A stretch of DNA of 64,000 bases, from the NCBI RefSeq assembly GCF_003060825.1, contig NZ_CP028922.1, forward strand, positions 1,040,501-1,104,500. The letters are read 5' to 3'. How positions within the stretch are numbered: the stretch's first letter is position 1; each line of letters opens with the position of its first letter. Under the pieces are notes generated by a model, which worked only from the letters and a program-made list of their open reading frames with translations, did not search any database and was not told the origin of the DNA. Positions 1 through 7,695 of this stretch are shown here, piece after piece. Both the position numbers and the translations under genes were made by a program. This DNA is from Paenibacillus sp. CAA11 (GTDB lineage: Bacteria; Bacillota; Bacilli; Paenibacillales; Paenibacillaceae).

Positions 1-145
1 TCTTCGCTTGATTTGAGCCCTCCGAGGCGCTCTTGTTGTTCTGGGCGTTCTTAGAGCTGGTGTTATTGTTCCCGCAGCCGGAGACAAGCACCAGGACTAG
101 CAGGAGCGATAGAATACCCGCCCCGTAGGCTTTCAATTGCTTCAT
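1..145 (-). CDS. Lipoprotein, N-terminal part (runs off the window)
   Basis: The reverse strand carries an ATG at 145 followed by a typical lipoprotein signal peptide: a short basic start (MKQLKAYG), a Leu/Val-rich core and a lipobox ending in VSGC. An Asn/Ser/Lys-rich linker of the kind that tethers surface lipoproteins comes next. The upstream GAAAGGAAG sequence is a usable ribosome binding site. Only 48 residues are inside the window, so the functional domain, and hence the job (binding protein, foldase, other), cannot be seen. The N-terminal reading itself is secure. Confidence 0.75.
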   Translation of the reverse strand, partial: MKQLKAYGAGILSLLLVLVLVSGCGNNNTSSKNAQNNKSASEGSNQAK

Positions 146-317
146 GTTGTTGTGTTCTTCCTTTCTTTCATAATAGGTTTGTTTGTTACTTCTATCATAC
201 CTCAGGAGGTGGGTTCATGTGAAATTTCTGCGACTAAGCTGATTATTTATACAAGGCCAGGGTAATTACAGTATGCAAGCCAAGCCTAAATATTCAAGCT
301 AGCAGAGGAGGAATACG

Positions 318-1157
318 ATGTTTTTTCACGTGAAGGAATTACAGTTCAAAGCAAGGCCTGAGAAGCCCGACCCGATATATGCCAAGAAGTTGCAGGAGGT
401 ATTAGGGGGGCAGTACGGCGAAATGTCAGTCATGATGCAGTATCTCTTCCAGGGCTGGAACTGCCGTGCGGAACGGAAGTATCGCGACATGCTGCTGGAT
501 ATTGGAACAGAGGAGATCGGCCATGTGGAAATGCTCAGTACGATGATCGCCCAGCTGCTGGACGGTGCTCCGGCGGACCAGCAGGAGGAGGCGGCGAAGG
601 ATCCTGTGATTGGAGCTGTGCTTGGCGGTATGAATCCGCAGCATGCGATAGTATCAGGCTTGGGAGCGACGCCTACGGACAGCAATGGCTATCCTTGGAA
701 CAGCCGTTATATTGTAGCCAGCGGTAATCTGCTCGCAGATTTCCGTGCCAATCTGAATGCGGAGTCGCAAGGGCTCCTACAGGTTGTCCGGCTGTATGAA
801 CAGACCACTGATCCTGGAGTCCGTGAGATGCTGTCCTTTATGATTGCACGTGATATCATGCACCAGAACCAATGGCTTGCAGCGATTGAGGAAATTGAAC
901 AGATGGACGGTGTTATAGTGCCAGCTTCATTCCCGCGGGAACGGGCGGTGGAAGAAGCAACGCGCCAATTCCTAAACTTCTCTGAAGGTACACAGAGCCG
1001 GGAGGGAAGATGGGCAGCCGGACCAACCATGGACGGATTGGGACAGTTTGAATATGTAGAGAAGCCAGCAGCAGCCGGACAGGATCCGGAGCTGAATCCA
1101 CCGGCTGAATTTACGCATTCCAAAGCAGGCGCGCCTCCAAAGCTTGCTAACCCCTAA
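318..1157 (+). CDS. Manganese catalase
   Basis: A 279-residue di-manganese catalase of the ferritin-like four-helix fold that would disproportionate hydrogen peroxide in the cytoplasm or on the spore. The metal ligands known for this family are all in place: Glu35, Glu66, His69, Glu149 and His182, the last two in the stretches NAESQG and DIMHQNQW. Length is normal for the family and close to the CotJC/YjqC spore and vegetative forms. The ATG is preceded by GAGGAGG. It stands alone, with a lipoprotein gene leaving divergently and its own terminator behind. Whether it is a coat-associated form cannot be decided from sequence. Confidence 0.92.
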   Translation: MFFHVKELQFKARPEKPDPIYAKKLQEVLGGQYGEMSVMMQYLFQGWNCRAERKYRDMLLDIGTEEIGHVEMLSTMIAQLLDGAPADQQEEAAKDPVIGAVLGGMNPQHAIVSGLGATPTDSNGYPWNSRYIVASGNLLADFRANLNAESQGLLQVVRLYEQTTDPGVREMLSFMIARDIMHQNQWLAAIEEIEQMDGVIVPASFPRERAVEEATRQFLNFSEGTQSREGRWAAGPTMDGLGQFEYVEKPAAAGQDPELNPPAEFTHSKAGAPPKLANP

Positions 1158-1182
1158 TGAATAAACCCCTTAGAATTAGCTC

Positions 1183-1220
1183 AAAGGCTAAGATCAGCTC
1201 ACATGATCTTGGCCTTTTTA
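1183..1220 (+). terminator. Intrinsic terminator behind Mn-catalase
   Basis: The stem AGGCTAAGATCA pairs with TGATCTTGGCCT across a short loop and is followed by a run of five T. Confidence 0.85.
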
Positions 1221-1310
1221 TTATTAACTCAATTTTTAGACATTTCTCGCTTAGCCGGGGAGATTGTGTTATTCTAGTCTTTATAGTTCTTGCATGCTAG
1301 AGAGGTTTAC

Positions 1311-2384
1311 ATGATAGAGAAATTAATTAACAACTTTACACTGATGACTTCCTTTATATTTTTTGGAAATATGCTTCGCTCAACCTTTATAGTTCGGCTG
1401 CCGCTGTATTCTAAGGCAAGACATTCTATAGAGGGGATTTTGCTGGGATTGTTCGGGATATTATTAATGCACTATACCTTTCCGGTAACGCCCAGTGTTT
1501 TTGCTGATTTCCGGCTGGTTGCCATTCTCGTATCCGTGTGTCTTGGAGGCTGGTATGGGGGACTTTGGACGACCGCGATCGCCGGAATTTACCGTCTGAT
1601 CTTCCTCCACGGACTTAGCTATGAGTCAATCCTTGCTGCTGCCGGCATTGTTGCTACATACATCGCTTCCCTGTTTATTATCCCGCAAGGCAAGCTGAAG
1701 CTGCGGACATGGAGCATTGCACTCGGAGTATCGCTTGCCTGTATCCAAGTGGTTTTTCTGCTTACGCTGCAGGATTATTATTTGGAAACGATGATGAAGT
1801 ACGCTGTGATCTACCTGGCGGGCGGAATGCTGACTTATTTTATGATGAATTATATGAGTAGGTCGGATCATCTGCTGAGAATGATGAAGGAAGCGGCAAG
1901 CCTGGATTTTCTGACCGGACTTCACAATTCGCGCAGTTTTGATGCCCTGTTTCAGGAAAGAGCCAAGCGGGGCTTTAGAGAACAGCGGCCTTTCTCACTG
2001 CTTGTAGCCGATATTGATCACTTTAAAAAGGTGAATGATACATATGGACATCCGGCTGGTGATTGTGTACTTAAGCAATTGGCCGAGATTCTTCACGATT
2101 CGTTCAGACCTGGAGATCAAATAGCCCGCAAAGGCGGAGAGGAATTCGTGATCATCGTGGAGTGTGGGCCTGATAAAATAGGACATGTGGCAGAAAAGCT
2201 GCGTGTTAATGTGGAGGGACATTCTTTTGTCCTGCCGGATGGAACCTCCATTTCTTGCAGTATTTCGGTCGGCGGGGCGACCTACCCTCTCTTCCCTCCA
2301 GAGGAGCTGTTCGACAGAGCGGACCAGGCTCTTTACGAGGCCAAGAATACGGGAAGGAATAAAGTATGTATTGCTTCTTTATAA
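1311..2384 (+). CDS. Membrane diguanylate cyclase, 5TM-LYT sensor plus GGDEF
   Basis: A 357-residue protein with five to six N-terminal membrane helices (about residues 10-190) resembling the 5TM receptor domain of LytS/YhcK type, followed by a GGDEF domain (about 195-357). The active-site motif reads GGEEF and should support c-di-GMP synthesis from GTP. The product-inhibition site RPGD sits exactly five residues before it, so feedback control looks intact. An upstream in-frame TTG at 1290 exists, but AGAGAGG is spaced correctly only for the ATG at 1311. It is a single-gene transcript ending at the terminator at 2404. The input signal is not evident. Confidence 0.9.
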   Translation: MIEKLINNFTLMTSFIFFGNMLRSTFIVRLPLYSKARHSIEGILLGLFGILLMHYTFPVTPSVFADFRLVAILVSVCLGGWYGGLWTTAIAGIYRLIFLHGLSYESILAAAGIVATYIASLFIIPQGKLKLRTWSIALGVSLACIQVVFLLTLQDYYLETMMKYAVIYLAGGMLTYFMMNYMSRSDHLLRMMKEAASLDFLTGLHNSRSFDALFQERAKRGFREQRPFSLLVADIDHFKKVNDTYGHPAGDCVLKQLAEILHDSFRPGDQIARKGGEEFVIIVECGPDKIGHVAEKLRVNVEGHSFVLPDGTSISCSISVGGATYPLFPPEELFDRADQALYEAKNTGRNKVCIASL

Positions 2385-2403
2385 CAAGAGATAGAAATTA
2401 GGA

Positions 2404-2437
2404 TACTCTCTTCACCTTGGGTGAAGGGAGTTTTTTT
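2404..2437 (+). terminator. Intrinsic terminator behind the GGDEF gene
   Basis: ACTCTCTTCACC and GGTGAAGGGAGT form a tight hairpin with a TTGG-containing loop and a seven-T tail. It overlaps the 5' end of the longest frame of the next gene, which argues that the real gerKA start lies further downstream. Confidence 0.88.
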
Positions 2438-2471
2438 GTTGAGAAATCAATGAGCGATGATAAAGACCCAT

Positions 2472-2501
2472 GCATGAAATTTCCTGAGACATGCCAAAAT
2501 A
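2472..2501 (+). promoter_or_regulatory. Candidate sigma-G promoter of the gerK operon
   Basis: GCATG (2472-2476) and CAAAATA (2495-2501) are separated by 18 bases. They match the forespore sigma-G consensus (GHATR, CATNHTA) at all but one position. Germinant-receptor operons in Bacillus are sigma-G dependent, and the site lies between the upstream terminator and the chosen gerKA start. It is inferred by eye only. Confidence 0.45.
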
Positions 2502-2551
2502 GGGGATACCCGGATTTAGGGATTTTACCAAAGCACAAGGGGGAACCGCTA

Positions 2552-3901
2552 GTGAGAAAGGCAGCAGGACATCAGACCATCCCGGAATGGCTGGCGGATC
2601 ATTTGAAAGGCTTTATGGACTTGGAACAGCGCAAGCTTGGAGCCCGAGAAGAGGTTGAGTTGGTCTATATCAAAAGCCTGACCGATGCTGAGCTGATCAA
2701 CCGTTTTGTGCTCACTCCTTTTTTCGAAATGAACGAACTAAAGAGCTTTGAAGATTATCTGGCCTCCTTCCCCGGAACGACCAAGACAGATAAAGCAGAG
2801 CAGGCTAAGGAGTCTGTCTTGAAGGGCTTCGTAAGCATTACGGTTAAAGACAGCACCTATTTGTTTGAAGCGATTAAGGTGGAGGCCAGCTCCATAAGTG
2901 AAGCGACCTCGGAGGCTATTGTTCAAGGGCCTAAGGATGCATTCAATGAAAATATATATACGAATCTTAATCTGGTTCGGCGCCGTTATAAATCAGATAA
3001 GCTGAAGGCGGAAATGTCTGTCATCGGGAACATGTCTCAGACCGTTGTAGCCGTTCTCTATGATGAGGATCGGGTGGATTCTGAGGTACTGGATGAATTG
3101 AAGAAAAGGTTGTCTAACGTATCCATTGATATTTTGCAATCTGCCGGCGAGCTGGAGAAGGAACTGGCGGGTCGCCATTTCCGTCTGTTTCCGACCACAA
3201 TGGTTACCGAACGGCCGGACCGGGTGGTCTTCAATTTATCCGAAGGCAAAGTGGCCATTCTGATTGATGGAACAGGCTTCAGTATCATTCTTCCGAGTAT
3301 CTTTAATGATTTCTTTACAGCCATGGATGACAAAATCCAGTTACCGATGGTGGGCTGGTTTCTGAAGGGGATTCGCTATATCGGCCTGCTCCTGACAGTA
3401 ACGCTTCCTGCCTTTTACATCGCAGTAACCTCTTATAATCCTGAGATTCTGAAGATTCAAATTGCTCTATTGATTGCCGGCTCTCGGGCAACGGTGCCTT
3501 ATCCTTCATTTATGGAGGTTATTCTTATGCTCTTGATGATGGAGTTCCTGACGGAGGCGAGCTTAAGACTGCCTAAGGCAATTGGTCCTACTGCAACCAC
3601 TGTAGGCGGGCTTATTTTAGGTCAAGCCGCAACGCAAGCGGGGCTGGTCGCTGATGTCATGATTATTCTGGTGTCCGCTGTGGCCATATCCAATTTTGTC
3701 ATCCCGCTAAATATGATGGGATTTACCGTTAGGGTGATTAAATACGGGTTCATCCTGCTTGCTACTTTGCTTGGACTGCTCGGCGTAGTAGTTGGATTAG
3801 TGGGGCTGGTCATGTATGCTTGTGGACTTCGAAGCTTTGGCAAGCCTTATCTGAGAGGGTTCGCATTAGATTATATGAGTAAAAAGAGGAGGGAGGTCTG
3901 A
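2552..3901 (+). CDS. gerKA: Spore germination receptor subunit A (GerA family)
   Basis: The A subunit of a GerA-type germinant receptor of the spore inner membrane. About 240 N-terminal residues form the soluble domain (conserved stretch GPKDAFNENI and RRYKSDKLK). A membrane portion with four to five helices follows, including PYPSFMEVILM and the RLPKAIGPT region typical of the family. The start is a choice: the frame is open back to 2417, but GTG at 2552 has AAGGGGG eight bases ahead and lies behind a plausible sigma-G promoter, giving 449 residues. An ATG at 2450 is the alternative. Its stop overlaps the gerKB start (TGATG). The subunit type is certain, and the exact paralogue name (GerK versus another GerA family member) is not. 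Confidence 0.9.
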   Translation: MRKAAGHQTIPEWLADHLKGFMDLEQRKLGAREEVELVYIKSLTDAELINRFVLTPFFEMNELKSFEDYLASFPGTTKTDKAEQAKESVLKGFVSITVKDSTYLFEAIKVEASSISEATSEAIVQGPKDAFNENIYTNLNLVRRRYKSDKLKAEMSVIGNMSQTVVAVLYDEDRVDSEVLDELKKRLSNVSIDILQSAGELEKELAGRHFRLFPTTMVTERPDRVVFNLSEGKVAILIDGTGFSIILPSIFNDFFTAMDDKIQLPMVGWFLKGIRYIGLLLTVTLPAFYIAVTSYNPEILKIQIALLIAGSRATVPYPSFMEVILMLLMMEFLTEASLRLPKAIGPTATTVGGLILGQAATQAGLVADVMIILVSAVAISNFVIPLNMMGFTVRVIKYGFILLATLLGLLGVVVGLVGLVMYACGLRSFGKPYLRGFALDYMSKKRREV

Positions 3902-4995
3902 TGGTAAAATATCGTTATTTCTTCTTCTTGTTCTTAATAAACGCTGTGATCAATGTCGTTAATTACGTACCTAGGATCCTGATTGCCTACCGGTTTAAAG
4001 GGGCACTAATGTCCATCGTTATTTCTGTGATTATTGGCACCCTCATTATCTTTACAGCTACAAAGCTATACTCCCGATTTCCGAAAAAGGGGCTGCCGGA
4101 GATTTATCATTCCTGTATGTCCAAGCCCTTAGCCGGAATTTTATTGCTGTTGGCGGGGGCGTTATGGTACATGGCCGGATTGATTACCCTTATCTCATTT
4201 GTGGACATTTCAATTAGATATATCAGCCCAGACATTTCTAGATTATGGATTATGATCGGCTTTCTGGTCGCTGTAGCGCTGTCCAGCAGGCTAAGCTCAG
4301 AATCCGTATTGTATGGTCTGGAAATCACGATGCTTCTTACGCTCCCTTTTATCTTGTATATCCTGCTGAAGATGCTGATCAATCCGGCATTTAACTGGGA
4401 TGCTGTGATGCAAGTGGGGACCTATTTCATGCATAAGCCTTCCTTTCCCAGCATTACTGCCGCTACTTTTATTTTCTCCGGCTATGCGAATCTGGTTATA
4501 TTCAACCGGGTGTTTCATCCGATCAAGCGGTATCGCGTCTGGCTGCTGGGAGTCCTCGGTCTTATCATCCTGCTGATCAGCATGCTGGTGCCCATTGGCT
4601 ACCTTGGAACGATCGATGTAGAGCGGCATGTCTTTACCTGGTTCTCTGCAGCAGATTCGGTTCGAATCGGACTTTTCATCGTTGAACGGATGATCTTTTT
4701 GTTTTATTTTATTTATTTGGTGCTTTCCCTGGTAAGTGTTATTATTCACTGGCACGTGTGCTTGGAGCTTCTTAAAGGAATAGGTTCTGTGAAGAAAAAA
4801 AAGGAGGGGCCGCAAATGAAGGACTGGGGGTATATCATCCTATTCTCTCTTGTGGCATTGTTCATGCTGAGCCTTGAGCAATTCTCTATAAATCTGTTGG
4901 GAATGTGGTTCCTTAATATACGCTTCTATGGTGAAATCATAATTATATCTTCCTTATTCTATTGCTATCAGAGGAACCGGAGGGCAAGGATATGA
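3901..4995 (+). CDS. gerKB: Spore germination receptor subunit B (permease-like)
   Basis: A 364-residue integral membrane protein with about ten predicted helices, the APC-superfamily permease-like B subunit of a GerA-type receptor, which binds the germinant. It begins at an ATG overlapping the gerKA stop by one base, with AGGAGGGAGG just upstream. Length and hydrophobicity are normal for the family. Translational coupling to A and to the following C subunit indicates one three-gene operon. The germinant cannot be read from sequence. Confidence 0.92.
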   Translation: MVKYRYFFFLFLINAVINVVNYVPRILIAYRFKGALMSIVISVIIGTLIIFTATKLYSRFPKKGLPEIYHSCMSKPLAGILLLLAGALWYMAGLITLISFVDISIRYISPDISRLWIMIGFLVAVALSSRLSSESVLYGLEITMLLTLPFILYILLKMLINPAFNWDAVMQVGTYFMHKPSFPSITAATFIFSGYANLVIFNRVFHPIKRYRVWLLGVLGLIILLISMLVPIGYLGTIDVERHVFTWFSAADSVRIGLFIVERMIFLFYFIYLVLSLVSVIIHWHVCLELLKGIGSVKKKKEGPQMKDWGYIILFSLVALFMLSLEQFSINLLGMWFLNIRFYGEIIIISSLFYCYQRNRRARI

Positions 4996-6104
4996 GAAGA
5001 AAGTTGTGGTTGCTGCTGGCATGTCTTATCGTATGCTTGCTTCCGCTGCAGGGCTGTAAGTTTAAGGATATAGATTTGCGTATGTTTGTGGTCGCCATCG
5101 GTATTGATACAGCCGAAGACCCTTCCAAGGTAAAGGTAACGCTCAAGCTGGCTATTCCGCAAGGCGATCCTAAGACAGGTGAAGAGAAAGTGGATATGAT
5201 TTCCCGGGAAACGGCAACCATTGCGGAGGCGATCCGGGAAATGAAATCCATGGTGGACAAAGAGCTGGACTTTGGGCACTGCAAGGCGATGATCCTAGGC
5301 GAGTCCTACGCTCGGAGGGATATTACCGAGGCTATGGACTGGGCTATTCGCCGCCGGGATATTCAGCTTATCATGTACTGTGCGATTGGCCGGCCCAATG
5401 CCTCAGAGGTGCTGGCTGTGCAGCCAAAGACCGAGCGTATCCCCTCCAATTCCCTATTTCTGGCCTTGGGGAAGGAAGGGACGGAATCGCCGTTTATACT
5501 CAGTTCGTACTCCTTCGATGTGAAGCGCAGATTGATGGAACGGGGGCTAGATCCTGTTCTTCCGATCGTGGAGGCATTGTCTAAGGAGAGATTTGTGATC
5601 GATAAAGTGGTGCTCTTCTCCAAGAAATCATCGAAGCTTGTGCTTAATCCGGATGAGACCCGGCTGTATAACCTGCTGACCCAGAAGGACCTGCTTACGA
5701 ATTTCACGGTCGTAAATAAACAGGGCGTATTTGATTATAATGTAGACGGCTCCCGTAGCAAGTATAGCATTCATGCGAAGGGCAAAGCAGAGTCTGCTCC
5801 CTACATTAGTTATAAGATTGATATCACTGGAGTGCTGGAAGAGGTTCATCAGAAGAAGATGATCAATCGAGATACGCTGAATTTGCTGTCACGATCCAGT
5901 TCTGAGGATCTGAATTCACAGATCAGAGAGCTGCTTTTTAAGATCAGGGATAGTGGGACCGATCCTATCGGGTGGGGGCTACGTTACATGGCAAGAAACT
6001 GGGATAACAAGACCGAGTATGAGAAGTGGAAGAAGATGTACCCGGAGATGGATTTCAAAGTGCATGCAAAGGTGAACGTGAAATACACGGGAATGATCCG
6101 GTAA
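4992..6104 (+). CDS. gerKC: Spore germination receptor subunit C (Ger(x)C lipoprotein)
   Basis: A 370-residue lipoprotein with a signal peptide ending in the lipobox LQGC (residues 18-21), followed by a Ger(x)C family domain. In-frame codons extend back to a TTG at 4962, but the ATG at 4992 has GGAGGG seven bases ahead and overlaps the gerKB stop by four bases (ATGA), so it is the likely start. The C subunit is anchored on the outer face of the spore inner membrane and is needed for receptor function. No second copy of any subunit is present nearby. Confidence 0.92.
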   Translation: MRRKLWLLLACLIVCLLPLQGCKFKDIDLRMFVVAIGIDTAEDPSKVKVTLKLAIPQGDPKTGEEKVDMISRETATIAEAIREMKSMVDKELDFGHCKAMILGESYARRDITEAMDWAIRRRDIQLIMYCAIGRPNASEVLAVQPKTERIPSNSLFLALGKEGTESPFILSSYSFDVKRRLMERGLDPVLPIVEALSKERFVIDKVVLFSKKSSKLVLNPDETRLYNLLTQKDLLTNFTVVNKQGVFDYNVDGSRSKYSIHAKGKAESAPYISYKIDITGVLEEVHQKKMINRDTLNLLSRSSSEDLNSQIRELLFKIRDSGTDPIGWGLRYMARNWDNKTEYEKWKKMYPEMDFKVHAKVNVKYTGMIR

Positions 6105-6109
6105 CTCAT

Positions 6110-6139
6110 TTGGTGTATCCGGTTAATTCGGTTTACAAT
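6110..6139 (+). promoter_or_regulatory. Possible sigma-A promoter of the aldo/keto reductase
   Basis: TTGGTG (6110-6115) and TACAAT (6134-6139) are 18 bases apart, 45 bases before the start codon. The -10 box is good and the -35 box is moderate. Confidence 0.4.
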
Positions 6140-6183
6140 GGAAGAGTGCTTATTCACTAACCATTTTGAAGGAGGTAACTCAT

Positions 6184-7125
6184 ATGCAGTATCGCAGATT
6201 GGGTGCTAGCGGGCTGAAGGTTAGCGAGATCAGTCTTGGCAGCTGGCTGACCTATGGAGGCTATGTAGAACGGGAAAATGCTGTAAAGGCGATTGAGGCC
6301 GCTTATGATCTGGGTGTGAATTTCTTTGATACCGCCAACGTCTACGAACGTGGAGCCGCTGAGGAGCTGCTCGGGGCAACCTTGAAGGCCTATCCGAGAG
6401 AGTCTTACGTACTGGCTACCAAGGTGTTTGGCAAAATGGGCGACGGGCCTAATGATATGGGCTTATCCCGCAAGCACATCACAGAACAGTGCAATGCCAG
6501 TCTGAAGCGACTTGGTGCTGAGTATGTCGATATCTATTACTGTCATAGGTTCCATCCGGAGACTCCGCTGGAGGAAACGCTGCGTGCGCTTGACGACCTT
6601 GTTCGCCAAGGCAAGGTGTTGTATGTGGGGGTTAGCATGTGGACAGCGGCTCAGATGGAAGCCGCACTTGGGGTTGCCGATCGTTATTTGCTGGATCGTA
6701 TTGTCGTGAACCAGCCGCTATATAATATGTTTGAGCGCGGCATCGAGCAGGAGATTATTCCGCTTGGGCAGCGCAAAGGCATTGGACAAGTGGTATATTC
6801 TCCGCTGGCTCAGGGTGTGTTGACGGGCAAATACAACTCAGCGAATAATGTGCCGGAGAATAGCCGTGCTGCTAAGCTCGGCTGGGCTGAGGACCGAATC
6901 AGCGCCGAACGAATTGCTAAAGTTCGGGAGCTAACCAAGGTTGCCGAGGAACGCGGAATTACAATGGGACAGCTTGCACTCGCTTGGATTCTTCGTCAGC
7001 CAAATGTATCAAGCGCTCTGGTTGGAGCAAGCCGTCCTGAACAGGTTCATGAGAATGTATCTGCTTCAGGGATTGTCTTGTCGCCGGAAGAGCTTGACCG
7101 AATTACAGCGATATTGGAATCATAA
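6184..7125 (+). CDS. Aldo/keto reductase (KCNAB/YhdN-like)
   Basis: A 313-residue NAD(P)H-dependent oxidoreductase of the TIM-barrel AKR superfamily. The catalytic tetrad is visible as Asp49, Tyr54, Lys80 and His121. The cofactor end contains the expected VYSPLAQGVLTGKY and SSALVGASRP stretches. It most resembles the voltage-gated potassium channel beta-subunit-like group, whose bacterial members reduce small aldehydes. AAGGAGG before the ATG at 6184 fixes the start, and the frame is open to 6166. It is a monocistronic unit with promoter and terminator. The substrate is unknown. Confidence 0.93.
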   Translation: MQYRRLGASGLKVSEISLGSWLTYGGYVERENAVKAIEAAYDLGVNFFDTANVYERGAAEELLGATLKAYPRESYVLATKVFGKMGDGPNDMGLSRKHITEQCNASLKRLGAEYVDIYYCHRFHPETPLEETLRALDDLVRQGKVLYVGVSMWTAAQMEAALGVADRYLLDRIVVNQPLYNMFERGIEQEIIPLGQRKGIGQVVYSPLAQGVLTGKYNSANNVPENSRAAKLGWAEDRISAERIAKVRELTKVAEERGITMGQLALAWILRQPNVSSALVGASRPEQVHENVSASGIVLSPEELDRITAILES

Positions 7126-7147
7126 AAATACTTAAGGGTAAGACAGG

Positions 7148-7192
7148 AAGAAGAGGCCCTGCGAGCCGATAGCCGCAGAGCCTCTTCTTCTT
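7148..7192. terminator. Terminator hairpin, possibly bidirectional
   Basis: AAGAAGAGGC-CTGCG and CGCAG-GCCTCTTCTTCTT form a long stem between the plus-strand reductase gene and the minus-strand small gene at 7208. The T tract is interrupted, so efficiency is uncertain. Confidence 0.65.
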
Positions 7193-7207
7193 ATACCGTC
7201 TTTTAGA

Positions 7208-7441
7208 TTACACTTGGTTATGGTCCGCCAAGGGGCCTCCCAAGGCTGGAGCATCCTCCTCATCGGCACCCGCGCCATTGATGAGATCGGTTCCGTGCAC
7301 GATATCCACCGGCTGGGCGGCGGGATCTACCGGGCTGCCCGGCTTGATCGCATCGGCGTCAGGTACATCCTCAAGTGGAATATCCACCTGATCGGTCGCC
7401 TCAGGGCCGTTATTCGGGATATTGCCGCGTTCCTCCTGCAT
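7208..7441 (-). CDS. Small acidic hypothetical protein
   Basis: A 77-residue, very acidic, Pro/Asp-rich protein without Cys and without membrane segments. I recognise no family. It is judged real because AAGGAGG sits eight bases before the ATG on the reverse strand, it is isolated from other genes, and it ends just before a terminator-like hairpin. The composition suggests a largely disordered protein. The opposite-strand frame in the same place lacks a ribosome binding site. Confidence 0.72.
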   Translation of the reverse strand: MQEERGNIPNNGPEATDQVDIPLEDVPDADAIKPGSPVDPAAQPVDIVHGTDLINGAGADEEDAPALGGPLADHNQV

Positions 7442-7695
7442 ATTGATTACCTCCTTCGCTTTTCATAACTTGATGGATTTGATGGATCTATGCTCTTAAA
7501 TGGAGCTTACCCAAAAGTCATCTGTTCCAACCGCATTTCGCCACGGTTAAAGATTCAGTCTTAAGCTCATGAATTTGAGGCTGACCAAGAATTTACTATT
7601 TACCCCTCTGGAAATATTTGATAATGTTAATGTGTATTTTTTGAAGCAGGATAAATGCCGAAGTTCTCTCTTATTTATAGTGCAGGGGTGCAAAT

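Noticed and set aside
7214-7468. A plus-strand frame of 84 codons over the small acidic gene.
   Set aside because: It is the mirror of the minus-strand gene and has no ribosome site.
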